55,152 bases of DNA from an uncultured bacterium (lineage in GTDB: Bacteria > Cyanobacteriota > Vampirovibrionia > Gastranaerophilales > Gastranaerophilaceae): assembly GCA_946622415.1 (NCBI GenBank), contig CAMOPX010000011.1:1-55152 (forward strand), given 5' to 3'. A model generated the notes under the pieces. It made no database searches. It saw only the letters and a list, made by a program, of their open reading frames with translations, and was not told the DNA's origin. How positions within the stretch are numbered: the stretch's first letter is position 1; each line of letters begins with the position of its first letter. The position numbers were made by a program, and so were the translations under genes. Shown here piece after piece: positions 24,590-32,258 of the stretch.

Positions 24590-25463
24590 CTTTTGAAATT
24601 CCAATAACCGAATACACGGAACAAATTTTGTTACAGATTGGCACAAAGCCGTTTCTTTTCATTAAACAGTCCAGTCCCTTTTGAGTATAGTAATTTATAT
24701 GTTCATGCATTAGAAAATGTTTTGTGGTTTTCATTTCTATATATTTTTTTAGAATATCTTTTAATTTAAAATATTTATTAAAAAGATACTGCACGTTATC
24801 TAAAGGATTTTTATAAAATGGTGAATCAAAAGGAAGTTCTATATATAAATATCCGTTATTTTTCATCAATGATTTTATCATTTTAATTGTTTCTTCGGGA
24901 TATGAAAGATGTTCTAATACATGTGCGCAAATAATAAAATCGTAACCGCAAGGCATATTATTTTCACATTCTTCTATGGTTTTAATCAATTTAATTTCAG
25001 GAAGAACACCTTTACAAGAAATATCATAAACATACTTTTTTGCATTATTTAAAATACTCGGAATGTATTGTCCCCTATCTCCACCAAAATCCAAAACATT
25101 ACGTATATTGCCGATATCAATATTGTTTTTTAAAATTTCGGAAAGATTTTTATTTCTGCTTTCAATCGCTCTTATATCATCGCCAATCAAATTATTTATT
25201 TCTTTGCTGTACCATGACTCATATTTTTGCCGCAGTTTCTGATATTGTTCATTTCTATACCCTGTGTATATTTTTGAAACTTCATTTTCATCGTATCTGT
25301 AATCAAAAAATGCACAACCACAATGTTTGCAATGAATTAAATTAAACGTTTCATTACTGTCGGAACCGATTTTAGCAGATATAAACGGTGCTAATGCGGC
25401 AGACTTTAATTCGATATCATTACTTTGGCAAAAAATACATTTTTTATTATTTAATAATTGCAT
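24564..25463 (-). CDS. Zinc-ribbon class I SAM-dependent methyltransferase
   Basis: A 299-residue methyltransferase. The N-terminal zinc ribbon (CIFCQSN and CKHCGCAFFDYRY) is typical of C-methyltransferases acting on nucleotide sugars or surface polymers. SAM motif I is degenerate, VLDFGGDRGQYIP (about 143-155). Motif II region YDFIICAHVLEHLSYPEETIK and LYIELPFDSPF follow. No glycosyltransferase cluster is nearby. The gene converges on, and overlaps, the radical SAM gene. Base composition is slightly AT-richer than neighbours by eye, so the pair could be acquired; this is weak. Confidence 0.82.
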   Translation of the reverse strand: MQLLNNKKCIFCQSNDIELKSAALAPFISAKIGSDSNETFNLIHCKHCGCAFFDYRYDENEVSKIYTGYRNEQYQKLRQKYESWYSKEINNLIGDDIRAIESRNKNLSEILKNNIDIGNIRNVLDFGGDRGQYIPSILNNAKKYVYDISCKGVLPEIKLIKTIEECENNMPCGYDFIICAHVLEHLSYPEETIKMIKSLMKNNGYLYIELPFDSPFYKNPLDNVQYLFNKYFKLKDILKKYIEMKTTKHFLMHEHINYYTQKGLDCLMKRNGFVPICNKICSVYSVIGISKVICALYSL

Positions 25464-25584
25464 TAAGTTTCCTGCATTTACAATTTAGTTTAGAAGTATA
25501 ATTTACAAAACGACAAAAGTCAAGAATTAAAACAATGTGTTAATACAGCCGATATAATAATTAAAAATTTTTCACAAAATATGA

Positions 25585-25609
25585 TATAATAGTCAAAAAA
25601 GGAGGAAAA
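25585..25609 (+). promoter_or_regulatory. Rubredoxin promoter -10 and ribosome-binding site
   Basis: GATATAAT (TATAAT at 25585-25590) followed by AAAAAAGGAGGAAAA immediately before the rubredoxin ATG; a strong GGAGG site for a short highly expressed gene. Confidence 0.5.
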
Positions 25610-25768
25610 ATGGAAAAATACATTTGTAATTTGTGCGGATATATATATGACGAAGAAGCAGGCGACCCCGATAACGGAATTTCTGCAGGAACAAAATTTG
25701 AAGATTTACCGGAAGATTGGGTATGTCCTCTTTGCCAAGCTGATAAGAGCGAATTTTCCAAGGAATAA
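25610..25768 (+). CDS. Rubredoxin
   Basis: A 52-residue electron carrier with one Fe(SCys)4 centre. Both knuckles are textbook: [11 protein letters not shown] (Cys 6 and 9) and [13 protein letters not shown] (Cys 39 and 42), with PDNGI and DLPEDW between. The ATG at 25610 follows GGAGG. Rubredoxin serves oxygen and peroxide detoxification in anaerobes. It lies 20 bp upstream of the YhcC-like gene, which probably shares its transcript. Confidence 0.96.
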   Translation: MEKYICNLCGYIYDEEAGDPDNGISAGTKFEDLPEDWVCPLCQADKSEFSKE

Positions 25769-25788
25769 TTTTTTGATATAATTTTTTC

Positions 25789-26688
25789 GTGGAAAAAAGA
25801 TATTATCCCTACAGTAAATATTTAAGAGAAACTTTCGGCAAAAAAATATACAAAATTACACTTGACGCGGGTTTTTATTGTCCTAACAGAGACGGAACAA
25901 TTTCTACAGGCGGTTGTGTATTTTGTGATGAAGTCGGAAGTTTTTCACGTTGCAGCGAAAAAACACTTTCTATAAAAGAACAAATAGATTTAAGCATAGA
26001 AAAATTATCTTCTCAATTTAAAGCGGAAGCATTTATTGCTTATTTTCAATCTTATTCAAATACCTATGCGCCTGTTGACGTTTTAAAAAAAACTTATGAT
26101 GATGTTTTTGAAAACGAAAAAATCGTTTCAATATCAATAGGAACAAGGCCTGATTGTGTTGATAAAGAGAAACTTGACCTTATTGCAAAATATCCTGAAC
26201 CTTGGATAGAATACGGGCTTCAAAGCGCAAAAGATGAAACATTAAAATTAATCAACAGGGGGCACGATTTTAATTGTTTTAAAAATGCGGTAACGGAATC
26301 TAAAAAAAGAGGTATAAAGGTCTGTGCCCACATTATTTTGGGATTTCCGAACGAAACAAAAAGCGATATGTTAAATACCGCTCATGAACTCTCAAAACTC
26401 GATATTGACGGGATTAAAATTCATATGTTAACCGTTTTAAAAGATTCACCGTTATTAAAAATATATGAAAAAGAGCCTTTTTATTTAATGACAATGGAAG
26501 AATACTGCTCGGTTGTGTGTGATATTTTAGAAATTTTACCTAAAAACTGTAATATTCAAAGAATAGCAGGAACCGGCTTCAGCGAAACAACAGTTACACC
26601 CAAATGGGTAAACAGGCGCTTTGAAATATTAAATTTGATAGATAAAATGATGATTCAAAGAAACGCATATCAGGGGGATAGGATATAA
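25789..26688 (+). CDS. YhcC/TIGR01212-family radical SAM protein
   Basis: A 299-residue radical SAM protein starting at GTG. The family is diagnosed by KRYYPYSKYLRETFGKKIYK and KITLDAGFYCPNRDGT, and by the widely spaced cluster cysteines in CPNRDGTISTGGCVFC (C-x7-type spacing before CxxC). Later come QSYSNTYAPVD, SIGTRPDCVD, EYGLQSAKDETLKLINRGHD and IILGFPNET. The molecular function of the family is not established; tRNA modification is often proposed. The gene ends before a bidirectional terminator shared with the 6S-like RNA. Confidence 0.92.
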   Translation: MEKRYYPYSKYLRETFGKKIYKITLDAGFYCPNRDGTISTGGCVFCDEVGSFSRCSEKTLSIKEQIDLSIEKLSSQFKAEAFIAYFQSYSNTYAPVDVLKKTYDDVFENEKIVSISIGTRPDCVDKEKLDLIAKYPEPWIEYGLQSAKDETLKLINRGHDFNCFKNAVTESKKRGIKVCAHIILGFPNETKSDMLNTAHELSKLDIDGIKIHMLTVLKDSPLLKIYEKEPFYLMTMEEYCSVVCDILEILPKNCNIQRIAGTGFSETTVTPKWVNRRFEILNLIDKMMIQRNAYQGDRI

Positions 26689-26742
26689 TTTAGAGAATAC
26701 AATAATATTTTATAATTTTATATATTCTTAAAATCAAGCATT

Positions 26743-26770
26743 AAAAAAGCACCCTTAAGGTGCTTTTTTA
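26743..26770. terminator. Bidirectional terminator
   Basis: AAAAAAGCACCCTTAAGGTGCTTTTTT serves both the YhcC-like gene on the plus strand and the 6S-like RNA on the minus strand. Confidence 0.85.
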
Positions 26771-26954
26771 GCCAATACGTGAGCAATTTTGTTTCCTGCC
26801 CAATCAGCAGGTGGGTGAACGCCAGGGTGCATCCATTTCCGTTAAACTACCAAAAGGTAAGTCGGTATACTTCAAACACCTAGCATATGCGTCTGAGCAA
26901 TTTTCTCCCGTTTAAATAAAATGTAGGAACAAAATTGTAAACCCACGCAAGGCT
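26766..26954 (-). ncRNA. ssrS: Putative 6S RNA (SsrS-like)
   Basis: This is a stable RNA of about 185 nt with its own promoter: -35 TTACAT, 17 bp, -10 TATAAT, at 26989-26961 on the minus strand. A terminator closes it. Its ends pair into a long rod: AGCC/GGCT, CGTG/CACG, and CAATTTTGTT/AACAAAATTG. A central open region follows, then an apical hairpin arm (GCTAGGTG against CACCCTGGC, CTTACC/GGTAG). This closing stem, central bubble and apical arm is the 6S plan, in which the RNA mimics an open promoter and sequesters housekeeping RNA polymerase. No tmRNA, SRP or riboswitch signature fits. It fills the gap 26689-27016. Confidence 0.55.
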
Positions 26955-27016
26955 ACTTTTATTATAACATACTTTAATGTAAAATGTAAGTGTCGGGTAA
27001 ATAAAGGAGAAAAAAA

Positions 27017-27385
27017 TTGAAAAAAGTTTTACTTATTTTTACGTTATTATTGGGAATGATATTAACATGCAGTCAAAAGATAGGAGCAAACATGACAACA
27101 AATTATAGTCAAGTTAGAGCAGAACATATACTCGTTAAAACGGAAGCCGAAGCAAACGATATTAAAACACAAATCGAAGAAGGAAAAATTTCATTTGAAG
27201 ATGCCGCAAAAGAATATTCAAAATGCCCATCAAAAGCAAATGGCGGTGACTTAGGTTATTTTGGCAGAGGCATGATGGTAAAAGAATTTGAAACAGCTTC
27301 TTTTGAAGGTGAAGTAGGAAAAGTATCCAACCCTGTTCAAACACAATTCGGCTGGCACTTGATTAAAGTTCTGGATAAAAAGTAA
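27017..27385 (+). CDS. Secreted parvulin-type peptidyl-prolyl isomerase
   Basis: A 122-residue single-domain PpiC-like isomerase that assists folding of exported proteins. The start is TTG at 27017, with AAAGGAGAAA ahead. Residues 1-24 form a signal sequence (MKKVLLIFTLLLGMILTC). The cysteine after ILT is not in a good lipobox. The parvulin domain runs from RAEHILVKTEAEA through FEDAAKEYSKCPSKANGGDLGYFGRG to FETASFEGEVGKVSNPVQTQFGWHLIKVL. The TAA stop (27383-27385) forms part of the AATCCCGAATC junction that recurs at every unit boundary of the repeat array behind it. Confidence 0.92.
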   Translation: MKKVLLIFTLLLGMILTCSQKIGANMTTNYSQVRAEHILVKTEAEANDIKTQIEEGKISFEDAAKEYSKCPSKANGGDLGYFGRGMMVKEFETASFEGEVGKVSNPVQTQFGWHLIKVLDKK

Positions 27386-28171
27386 TCCCGAATCGAACGA
27401 ATTTAGTGCGTCAGCACTTAATGAGTGAAGATGAGGGCAAAAGTGTATGAAGCTCGTGACGTCAGACTGGTGAAGTCTGACGGACAGAGCGGAATCGTAC
27501 TCAGGCGACGTGGAAATTTTCAATTTCCACAGGAGTAATCCCGAATCAAGTGAGCTTTAGTTTGCGATAGCAAACTTAGCGAACGCAGATGAGAGCACCG
27601 GGTGTGTGAAGCCCGAACGGGTTTGCGTTGAGCAAAGCCGACAGGGCGCAACCTTACCAAACCGCCGTTTCAAAACTTGTTTTGACAGGCGGAAATCCCG
27701 AATCAAGAGAGCTTTAGTTTGCGATAGCAAACTTAGCGAACGCAGATGAGAGCACCGGGTGTGTGAAGCCCGAACGGGTTTGCGTTGAGCAAAGCCGACA
27801 GGGCGCAACCTTACCAAACCGCCGTTTCAAAACTTGTTTTGACAGGCGGAAATCCCAAATCAAGAGAGCGGATTTTGACTAGCACGTAACGAAGTGAGTG
27901 CGTCTGTTTGAGAAAACTTATGAAACGAATGAAAATCTTTGATTTTCGGGAGTGAAATGCTAAGTTTTCGAGTTGTCAAAATCCAAGACAGCTTTAATTT
28001 GCGATAGCAAACTTAGCGAACGCAGATGAGAGCATAGCTGTGCAGAATAAACGGCAAAACGTTGAGTTTTGACGTTTATGTAGTCCTTAGATAGCCGCCG
28101 TTGCGAAGTGAAGCGATAGCGAAACGAGCGAAGAAATCTTCGATTTCACAGGCGGAAATCCCGAATCAAGC
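27381..28171. repeat. Array of family-1 structured repeats behind the ppiC-like gene
   Basis: Four consecutive units begin with AATCCC(G/A)AATC at 27385, 27536, 27692 and 27850, and a final partial header sits at 28158. Units 2 and 3 are nearly identical; unit 1 is diverged; unit 4 is enlarged by a nested family-2 element. Each unit contains TTTA-stem-TTA(A/G)(C/T)GA, GATGAGAGCA, a stem with TGA loop, (C/G)GACAG and a 3' hairpin CCGCC...ACAGGCGG. Stems differ in sequence but keep pairing. The first junction AGTAATCCCGAATC includes the ppiC stop codon. No protein is convincingly encoded across this 840-bp gene-free stretch. Confidence 0.85.
27870..27984. repeat. Family-2 element nested in array unit 4
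   Basis: GGATTTTGAC at 27870-27879 pairs with GTCAAAATCC at 27975-27984. Inside are AGCAC.../GTGC, AAAACTTA/TAAGTTTT and GAAAATC-TTT-GATTTTC hairpins and the internal motif TGTTTGAG/CGAGTT. It interrupts a family-1 unit just after GAGAGC and before TTTAATTTGC. Confidence 0.75.
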
Positions 28172-28173
28172 AT

Positions 28174-28207
28174 AAAAAAGAACCTTGGAAACAGGTTCTT
28201 TTTTTAA
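28174..28207. terminator. Bidirectional terminator between ppiC-like and ompH-like genes
   Basis: AAAAAAGAACCT...AGGTTCTTTTTTT. It lies beyond the repeat array, so it is presumably the original ppiC terminator, now displaced by about 790 bp. Confidence 0.85.
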
Positions 28208-28226
28208 ATACAAATTTTTCCGTTTT

Positions 28227-28667
28227 CTATTTTCCGTTTAAAGCTTTTATTACTTTATCCGTAATATCTACACCGCCAAAAAATACAACTGATTGTTCAA
28301 CAACAGTATCAACATTACTTGACATAGCTACTTGTTTAATCGTTGATTTAATGATTGTATCAATTTCAGCTTCTTTTTTGTCCTTTAATTTGATTAATGC
28401 TTCTTGACGACGGATAAGCTCTTTTTCTGTTGCGTCTTCAAAATTCTTTTTTTCTAAAGGCGTAGAGAGTCTTTTGTATTCTCTTGCTTTATCGAGTTTA
28501 AAACGTTCGATTTCTGCATATTTATCTGAAATTTCATCAGAAACAGTTTTAACTCTCGCAAAATTATCTACAACCTTATCAAAATCCACAACGCCGACTA
28601 CTTCAGCATTTGCAGCTGCAAAAAACAAAGAGCAAGCTACAACGGACAGACTTAATAATTTTTTCAT
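28227..28667 (-). CDS. OmpH/Skp-like periplasmic chaperone
   Basis: A 146-residue secreted protein. Signal peptide MKKLLSLSVVACSLFFAAANA; then VVGVVDFDKVVDNFARVKTV, the Skp N-terminal strand, followed by a long charged helical hairpin (residues about 45-115), and FFGGVDITDKVIKALNG at the end, the typical OmpH finish. Skp-type proteins escort unfolded outer-membrane proteins, so the host should be a diderm. AAGGAGAAAAG gives the ribosome-binding site. Confidence 0.85.
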   Translation of the reverse strand: MKKLLSLSVVACSLFFAAANAEVVGVVDFDKVVDNFARVKTVSDEISDKYAEIERFKLDKAREYKRLSTPLEKKNFEDATEKELIRRQEALIKLKDKKEAEIDTIIKSTIKQVAMSSNVDTVVEQSVVFFGGVDITDKVIKALNGK

Positions 28668-28755
28668 TCTTTTCTCCTTTTTTGGCTAAACTTACCAAGA
28701 CATACTTTATTTTTTTAGTATAATTATAGCATAAGGGAGAAAACAAGAAAACAAT

Positions 28756-29388
28756 ATGTCAAAAAATTATCAAAAAAGAAGTCCTAAAGAATACAACATT
28801 TTCAGAGGTATTTTTCAATGGATTACATGTACTTTGGTTTACGGAATGTATTACGAAATAGCTTACAATTTAAAAATTGAAGGCAGAAAAAATGTGCCCA
28901 AAAAAGGTTTTTTCATTGTAGCTTCTAACCATGTAAGTGCAATTGATCCTTTTCTTGTAATCCATGCCCTGCAAAGAAATGTTGCATATATGGCAAAAGT
29001 AGAATTATTTCAAAATAAAGTTGCAAGATTCTTTTTAAATTTATTGGGCGCTTTTGCGGTTGACAGAAATAAATTATCGCCATCAACAATAAAAACAGCC
29101 CTAAAATTAAAAGAAACCAATTGGGCACTGGGCATTTTCCCTCAAGGAACAAGAGAAACCGACGGAAATATGGATAACATCAACAGAGGTTTTGCAAGTT
29201 TTGCAAAAACCTTGAAATGCGATATTTTGCCGGTTGCAATAACAGGCTGTACAAAAGATCAAAGAAAACCCTTCAAAAGCAACATGAAAATAAAAATCGG
29301 AGAACCGATTCCATACAGAGAAAACATAGACGAAATGATTGAAATCTGGAGCAAGAAAATAGAAGAATTATCAGAGGGAAAAAGATAA
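28756..29388 (+). CDS. plsC: 1-acyl-sn-glycerol-3-phosphate acyltransferase (PlsC family), copy 1
   Basis: A 210-residue membrane-associated acyltransferase. Block I NHVSAIDPF (NHx4D, about 56-64), block II around GAFAVDRNK, and block III FPQGTRE (about 130-136) are intact. An amphipathic or hydrophobic N-terminus (IFQWITCTLVYGMYY) anchors it. Its stop overlaps the ATG of a second PlsC gene, so two acyltransferases are produced from one message. Confidence 0.93.
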   Translation: MSKNYQKRSPKEYNIFRGIFQWITCTLVYGMYYEIAYNLKIEGRKNVPKKGFFIVASNHVSAIDPFLVIHALQRNVAYMAKVELFQNKVARFFLNLLGAFAVDRNKLSPSTIKTALKLKETNWALGIFPQGTRETDGNMDNINRGFASFAKTLKCDILPVAITGCTKDQRKPFKSNMKIKIGEPIPYRENIDEMIEIWSKKIEELSEGKR

Positions 29389-30065
29389 TGACAAAAAAAG
29401 AAATTAATTTTGCGCAAAAAAAAGCTAAAGACTTTAATATATTAACAAGATTATACCAATATTACGCCCTGTATATATTATTCTTGCCCTTTTTCGGTAA
29501 TATGTTTTACAAATTGAAATTTCAAAGAAATAAAAATCTTGAAAAAAAGCCGTATATCTTTGCCCCAAACCATATTTCGTATGTAGATGTTTTTCTTGTT
29601 AATCATGTAATAGGCAGGCCCTTAGCTTATATGGCAAAACAAGAGCTATTCAAACAAGGTACATGGGGTCAACAGTGGGTAACCAGAAATGTCAACAGAT
29701 TGGGGGCATTTGCTGTTAATCGTGAAAAAGTTGCGCTTTCTACAATTAAAACGGTTAAAGAAGTATTCAAAGCAAATTACAACCTCTGCATTTTCCCTCA
29801 GGGGGGTATCAGAAAAAATAAAACCATAGAAAACATTAACGAAGGTTTTATTTACTTTGCAAAAACAAACAAGATAGACATTGTTCCGATTGGAATTTCC
29901 GGTCTTGAACAATACAGTTGGAATATTTTTCATAAACCTAAGGTTTCAATTAAAATGGGTGAGCCTATTTCTTGGCAATTGGATGAAAAAGAAATTCTGA
30001 AACAATGGTGCAATCAGATTGCCGATTTAACGGGTTATCAAAATAACGAAAACATTTCTTGTTAG
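29388..30065 (+). CDS. PlsC-family acyltransferase, copy 2
   Basis: A 225-residue paralogue of the preceding gene. NHISYVDVF, GAFAVNREK and FPQGGIRKNK correspond to the three PlsC blocks, but block III lacks the usual Thr/Arg (GGIR instead of GTRS), so its acyl or acceptor preference may differ. A hydrophobic stretch (YYALYILFLPFFGNMFY) lies near residue 23. The tandem pair may divide phosphatidate and lysophospholipid or other acylations; this is inference. Confidence 0.9.
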   Translation: MTKKEINFAQKKAKDFNILTRLYQYYALYILFLPFFGNMFYKLKFQRNKNLEKKPYIFAPNHISYVDVFLVNHVIGRPLAYMAKQELFKQGTWGQQWVTRNVNRLGAFAVNREKVALSTIKTVKEVFKANYNLCIFPQGGIRKNKTIENINEGFIYFAKTNKIDIVPIGISGLEQYSWNIFHKPKVSIKMGEPISWQLDEKEILKQWCNQIADLTGYQNNENISC

Positions 30066-30120
30066 CAAATTTTTTCTTTTACATGTTTTATAAAAAAGGA
30101 TAAAACAGTAGGACAATATT

Positions 30121-31533
30121 GTGCTTGTTAACAACAACTATAGCAGATTGGCTAATACCGTAAGAATTTTAAATGACCCGACAATGCCATGGGGAACTTT
30201 GGCAGAAGAAATCCCGACTGATATCGGACGGTCTTATGCGGGTTATAAAAGAGGCGGAGTTCTTGAAGGTCTTGAAAAATTAAGAAAAGAGCTCATGACG
30301 GCTGCTGTTTGGATGTTTGGCATGCCTGCTTTTAATAAGTTAGGTAACATTTTTTGTGAAAAAGTATTAAAAATACCGACTAAAGATATAGATTTTTCAG
30401 ATGCCATAAGAGGAAATGACGCTTTAGGAGATACGGCAAAATATTTAACAAGCGGGGGGTTAATTAAAAAAGAAGGTCTTAATTACGATGAGCTCAAGCA
30501 CTTTTTATCCAATACAAAATTGATGGAAAAAATTAAAGGCACTTCTTGGCAAGATTTGGCAAAAAAAATGTCAAATGCCAAAAAAGCGACTTCTGTTCTT
30601 GCTTTGGGATTAAATATTGCTATGATGGGATTTGTCATTCCTAAATTTAATCAATATTTGACAAATAAAGCGCTTAAAAAACGTGAAGAAAAGAAAAAGA
30701 AAGAGCTTGAAAAATTCGTATCTTTCGATGAATTTCAAAATTCAACTAAGAAAAATGTGAACAATATTGCATTCAAAGGCGGTATTCCGAAGAATCTGTC
30801 CGAACTCACATATTCAGTTGAAAACAACAGCAGATTCCGCCTGCTTGTAACAGATATTCCGATGATTATAGGGCGTATGGTTACATCAAGAAATAAATAT
30901 GAAGCTTTAGAATTTCTTGTAATGGACGGTTTGAGCGCATATTTTTATAATTTTGCAAGCGAACACACTCAAAATTTCCTAAGAGGCAAAAAATTACCGG
31001 CTACACAGGCAATCAGCATAGAAGCGCTAACAAATAAGCCTGAGGCGCTTGAAGCAGGTTTAAAGAAAATAAAAGCAAATCCTGATATTTTTAAACTTCA
31101 AGAAGGACAAAAACCGGATTCAATATTAAAAAATATATTCGGTAATGAACTTGCAAGTGAAATATATAAAAACGAAACCTTCGGAAAATACGGAAAAGCA
31201 AACAGATATATAGAAAATGATACCATTAAAGGAATCAATGATAATATAGAAAGCTTTATTGCTCATTTATTTAAGCAAGCAGAAAAGCAAAATACCCAAT
31301 TGCTTACTGACGGAAAAATTAATATTGATTTTATAAATAAAACTGCAGACACCTTTAAACATAAAAATGCAAGATTGCTGGCAATAGGACTCGGAGTGAG
31401 CATATTCGGCTTATCCGTTTTGATTCCGAAACTTACTTTCTGGATAACTAAAAAATTAACCGGAAGAAATGAATTTATAGGTATTGCAAAATTTGACGAC
31501 GATAAGAAGAATAAAAACGATAAAAAATCGTAA
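30121..31533 (+). CDS. Hypothetical multi-span membrane protein
   Basis: A 470-residue protein starting at GTG. Three hydrophobic segments can be seen, near 58-78 (MTAAVWMFGMPAF), 160-180 (VLALGLNIAMMGFVIP) and 420-445 (LLAIGLGVSIFGLSVLIP). The last two resemble each other in sequence (GLxxxxxGxxxP), suggesting an internal duplication. Between them are long charged helices and NIAFKGGIPK, similar to the NFxG/IxFxG tag found at the N-terminus of other proteins here. No family or catalytic residues are recognised; it is probably a lineage-specific envelope protein. Confidence 0.75.
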   Translation: MLVNNNYSRLANTVRILNDPTMPWGTLAEEIPTDIGRSYAGYKRGGVLEGLEKLRKELMTAAVWMFGMPAFNKLGNIFCEKVLKIPTKDIDFSDAIRGNDALGDTAKYLTSGGLIKKEGLNYDELKHFLSNTKLMEKIKGTSWQDLAKKMSNAKKATSVLALGLNIAMMGFVIPKFNQYLTNKALKKREEKKKKELEKFVSFDEFQNSTKKNVNNIAFKGGIPKNLSELTYSVENNSRFRLLVTDIPMIIGRMVTSRNKYEALEFLVMDGLSAYFYNFASEHTQNFLRGKKLPATQAISIEALTNKPEALEAGLKKIKANPDIFKLQEGQKPDSILKNIFGNELASEIYKNETFGKYGKANRYIENDTIKGINDNIESFIAHLFKQAEKQNTQLLTDGKINIDFINKTADTFKHKNARLLAIGLGVSIFGLSVLIPKLTFWITKKLTGRNEFIGIAKFDDDKKNKNDKKS

Positions 31534-31582
31534 AATTTTATAAATATTTATTAACATTTTTACTTTTTATCTAATTATCCTC

Positions 31583-31628
31583 TATAATATTGATAAGAGA
31601 AATTTATTTTTAAGGAGAGAGGCTAGTG
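31583..31628 (+). promoter_or_regulatory. -10 box and ribosome-binding site of the 31.6-kb operon
   Basis: TATAAT at 31583-31588 and AAGGAGAG just ahead of the GTG at 31626 support this GTG start and mark the beginning of the two-gene unit that includes the histidine kinase. Confidence 0.45.
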
Positions 31629-32255
31629 CAGGAATCGTTATTAAAGACGGTGCAAAAACTGAAATCAGAAGATAAAATTAACGTTGAAGAATTAGAAACA
31701 CTTTTAAACAGCAATATTGATGAAGTTGTTACTTTATGCAAAAAAGCATGCCTCAAACCAAAAACGGATAAAATGGGAAATGCATATTTCACAAAACGTG
31801 ATGTAGATATGCTTAAAAAAATAAAAGAACTTTATATACAAAGCACAAAAGTTCAAAATAAAGTTGTACAACCTGCCCCTTTGACTCAAAGCGAAGATAG
31901 CGAAAACGATTATACAAATCCGAATAAAAAAATTAATTTCTTGGAAAAAGCACGCTCACGAGTAAAAAACGAAGCTATTATTGCCGCTTCCGCTCATCCT
32001 ATGATGTCAATTCAAGATAAAATCGACAAATTAGAAAACAATCTTGTCGCTAAAATGAGCGAAATCCTAAGCGAAAAAATGGATGGCTTTGATGAAATTA
32101 TTGTCGAATTAATAAGGGCAAAAACAGAAAATGAAAATCTAAGAGCTCAAGTAAATTCTCTCAATAAACAAGTTTATATTTTGAAAAACGAGCTTGCTTC
32201 TTTTTCACCTGTTGCTTTTGGAATTTATACAAAAAAAGAAACAAAAGAACCGTAG
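31626..32255 (+). CDS. HTH/coiled-coil protein upstream of the histidine kinase
   Basis: A 209-residue soluble protein starting with GTG. The N-terminal 70 residues read like a MerR-type winged helix (DEVVTLCKKACLKPKTDKMGNAYFTKRDVDMLKKIKEL). The C-terminal third is a coiled coil (KIDKLENNLVAKMSEIL through LRAQVNSLNKQVYILKNEL). It is three bases upstream of a histidine kinase gene, so it may be that kinase's output or partner, in the absence of a response regulator. Function is inferred only. Confidence 0.75.
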   Translation: MQESLLKTVQKLKSEDKINVEELETLLNSNIDEVVTLCKKACLKPKTDKMGNAYFTKRDVDMLKKIKELYIQSTKVQNKVVQPAPLTQSEDSENDYTNPNKKINFLEKARSRVKNEAIIAASAHPMMSIQDKIDKLENNLVAKMSEILSEKMDGFDEIIVELIRAKTENENLRAQVNSLNKQVYILKNELASFSPVAFGIYTKKETKEP

Positions 32256-32258
32256 ACT

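Noticed and set aside
26766-26954. tmRNA or SRP RNA
   Set aside because: No tRNA-like ends or tag reading frame, and no SRP helix 8 signature (GGAAGGAAGCAGCC type); the closed-rod shape fits 6S better.
27017-27088. Lipoprotein signal on the parvulin
   Set aside because: The cysteine follows ILT, and a Thr at -1 does not satisfy the usual lipobox, so a plain signal sequence or anchor is preferred.
27557-27817. Minus-strand 86-residue ORF inside the repeat array
   Set aside because: It runs through two near-identical structured units, repeats itself accordingly, and has no ribosome-binding site or recognisable domain.
27381-28171. CRISPR array
   Set aside because: The period is about 155 bp, repeats are as long as the whole unit, no short unique spacers alternate with identical repeats, and no cas genes are near.
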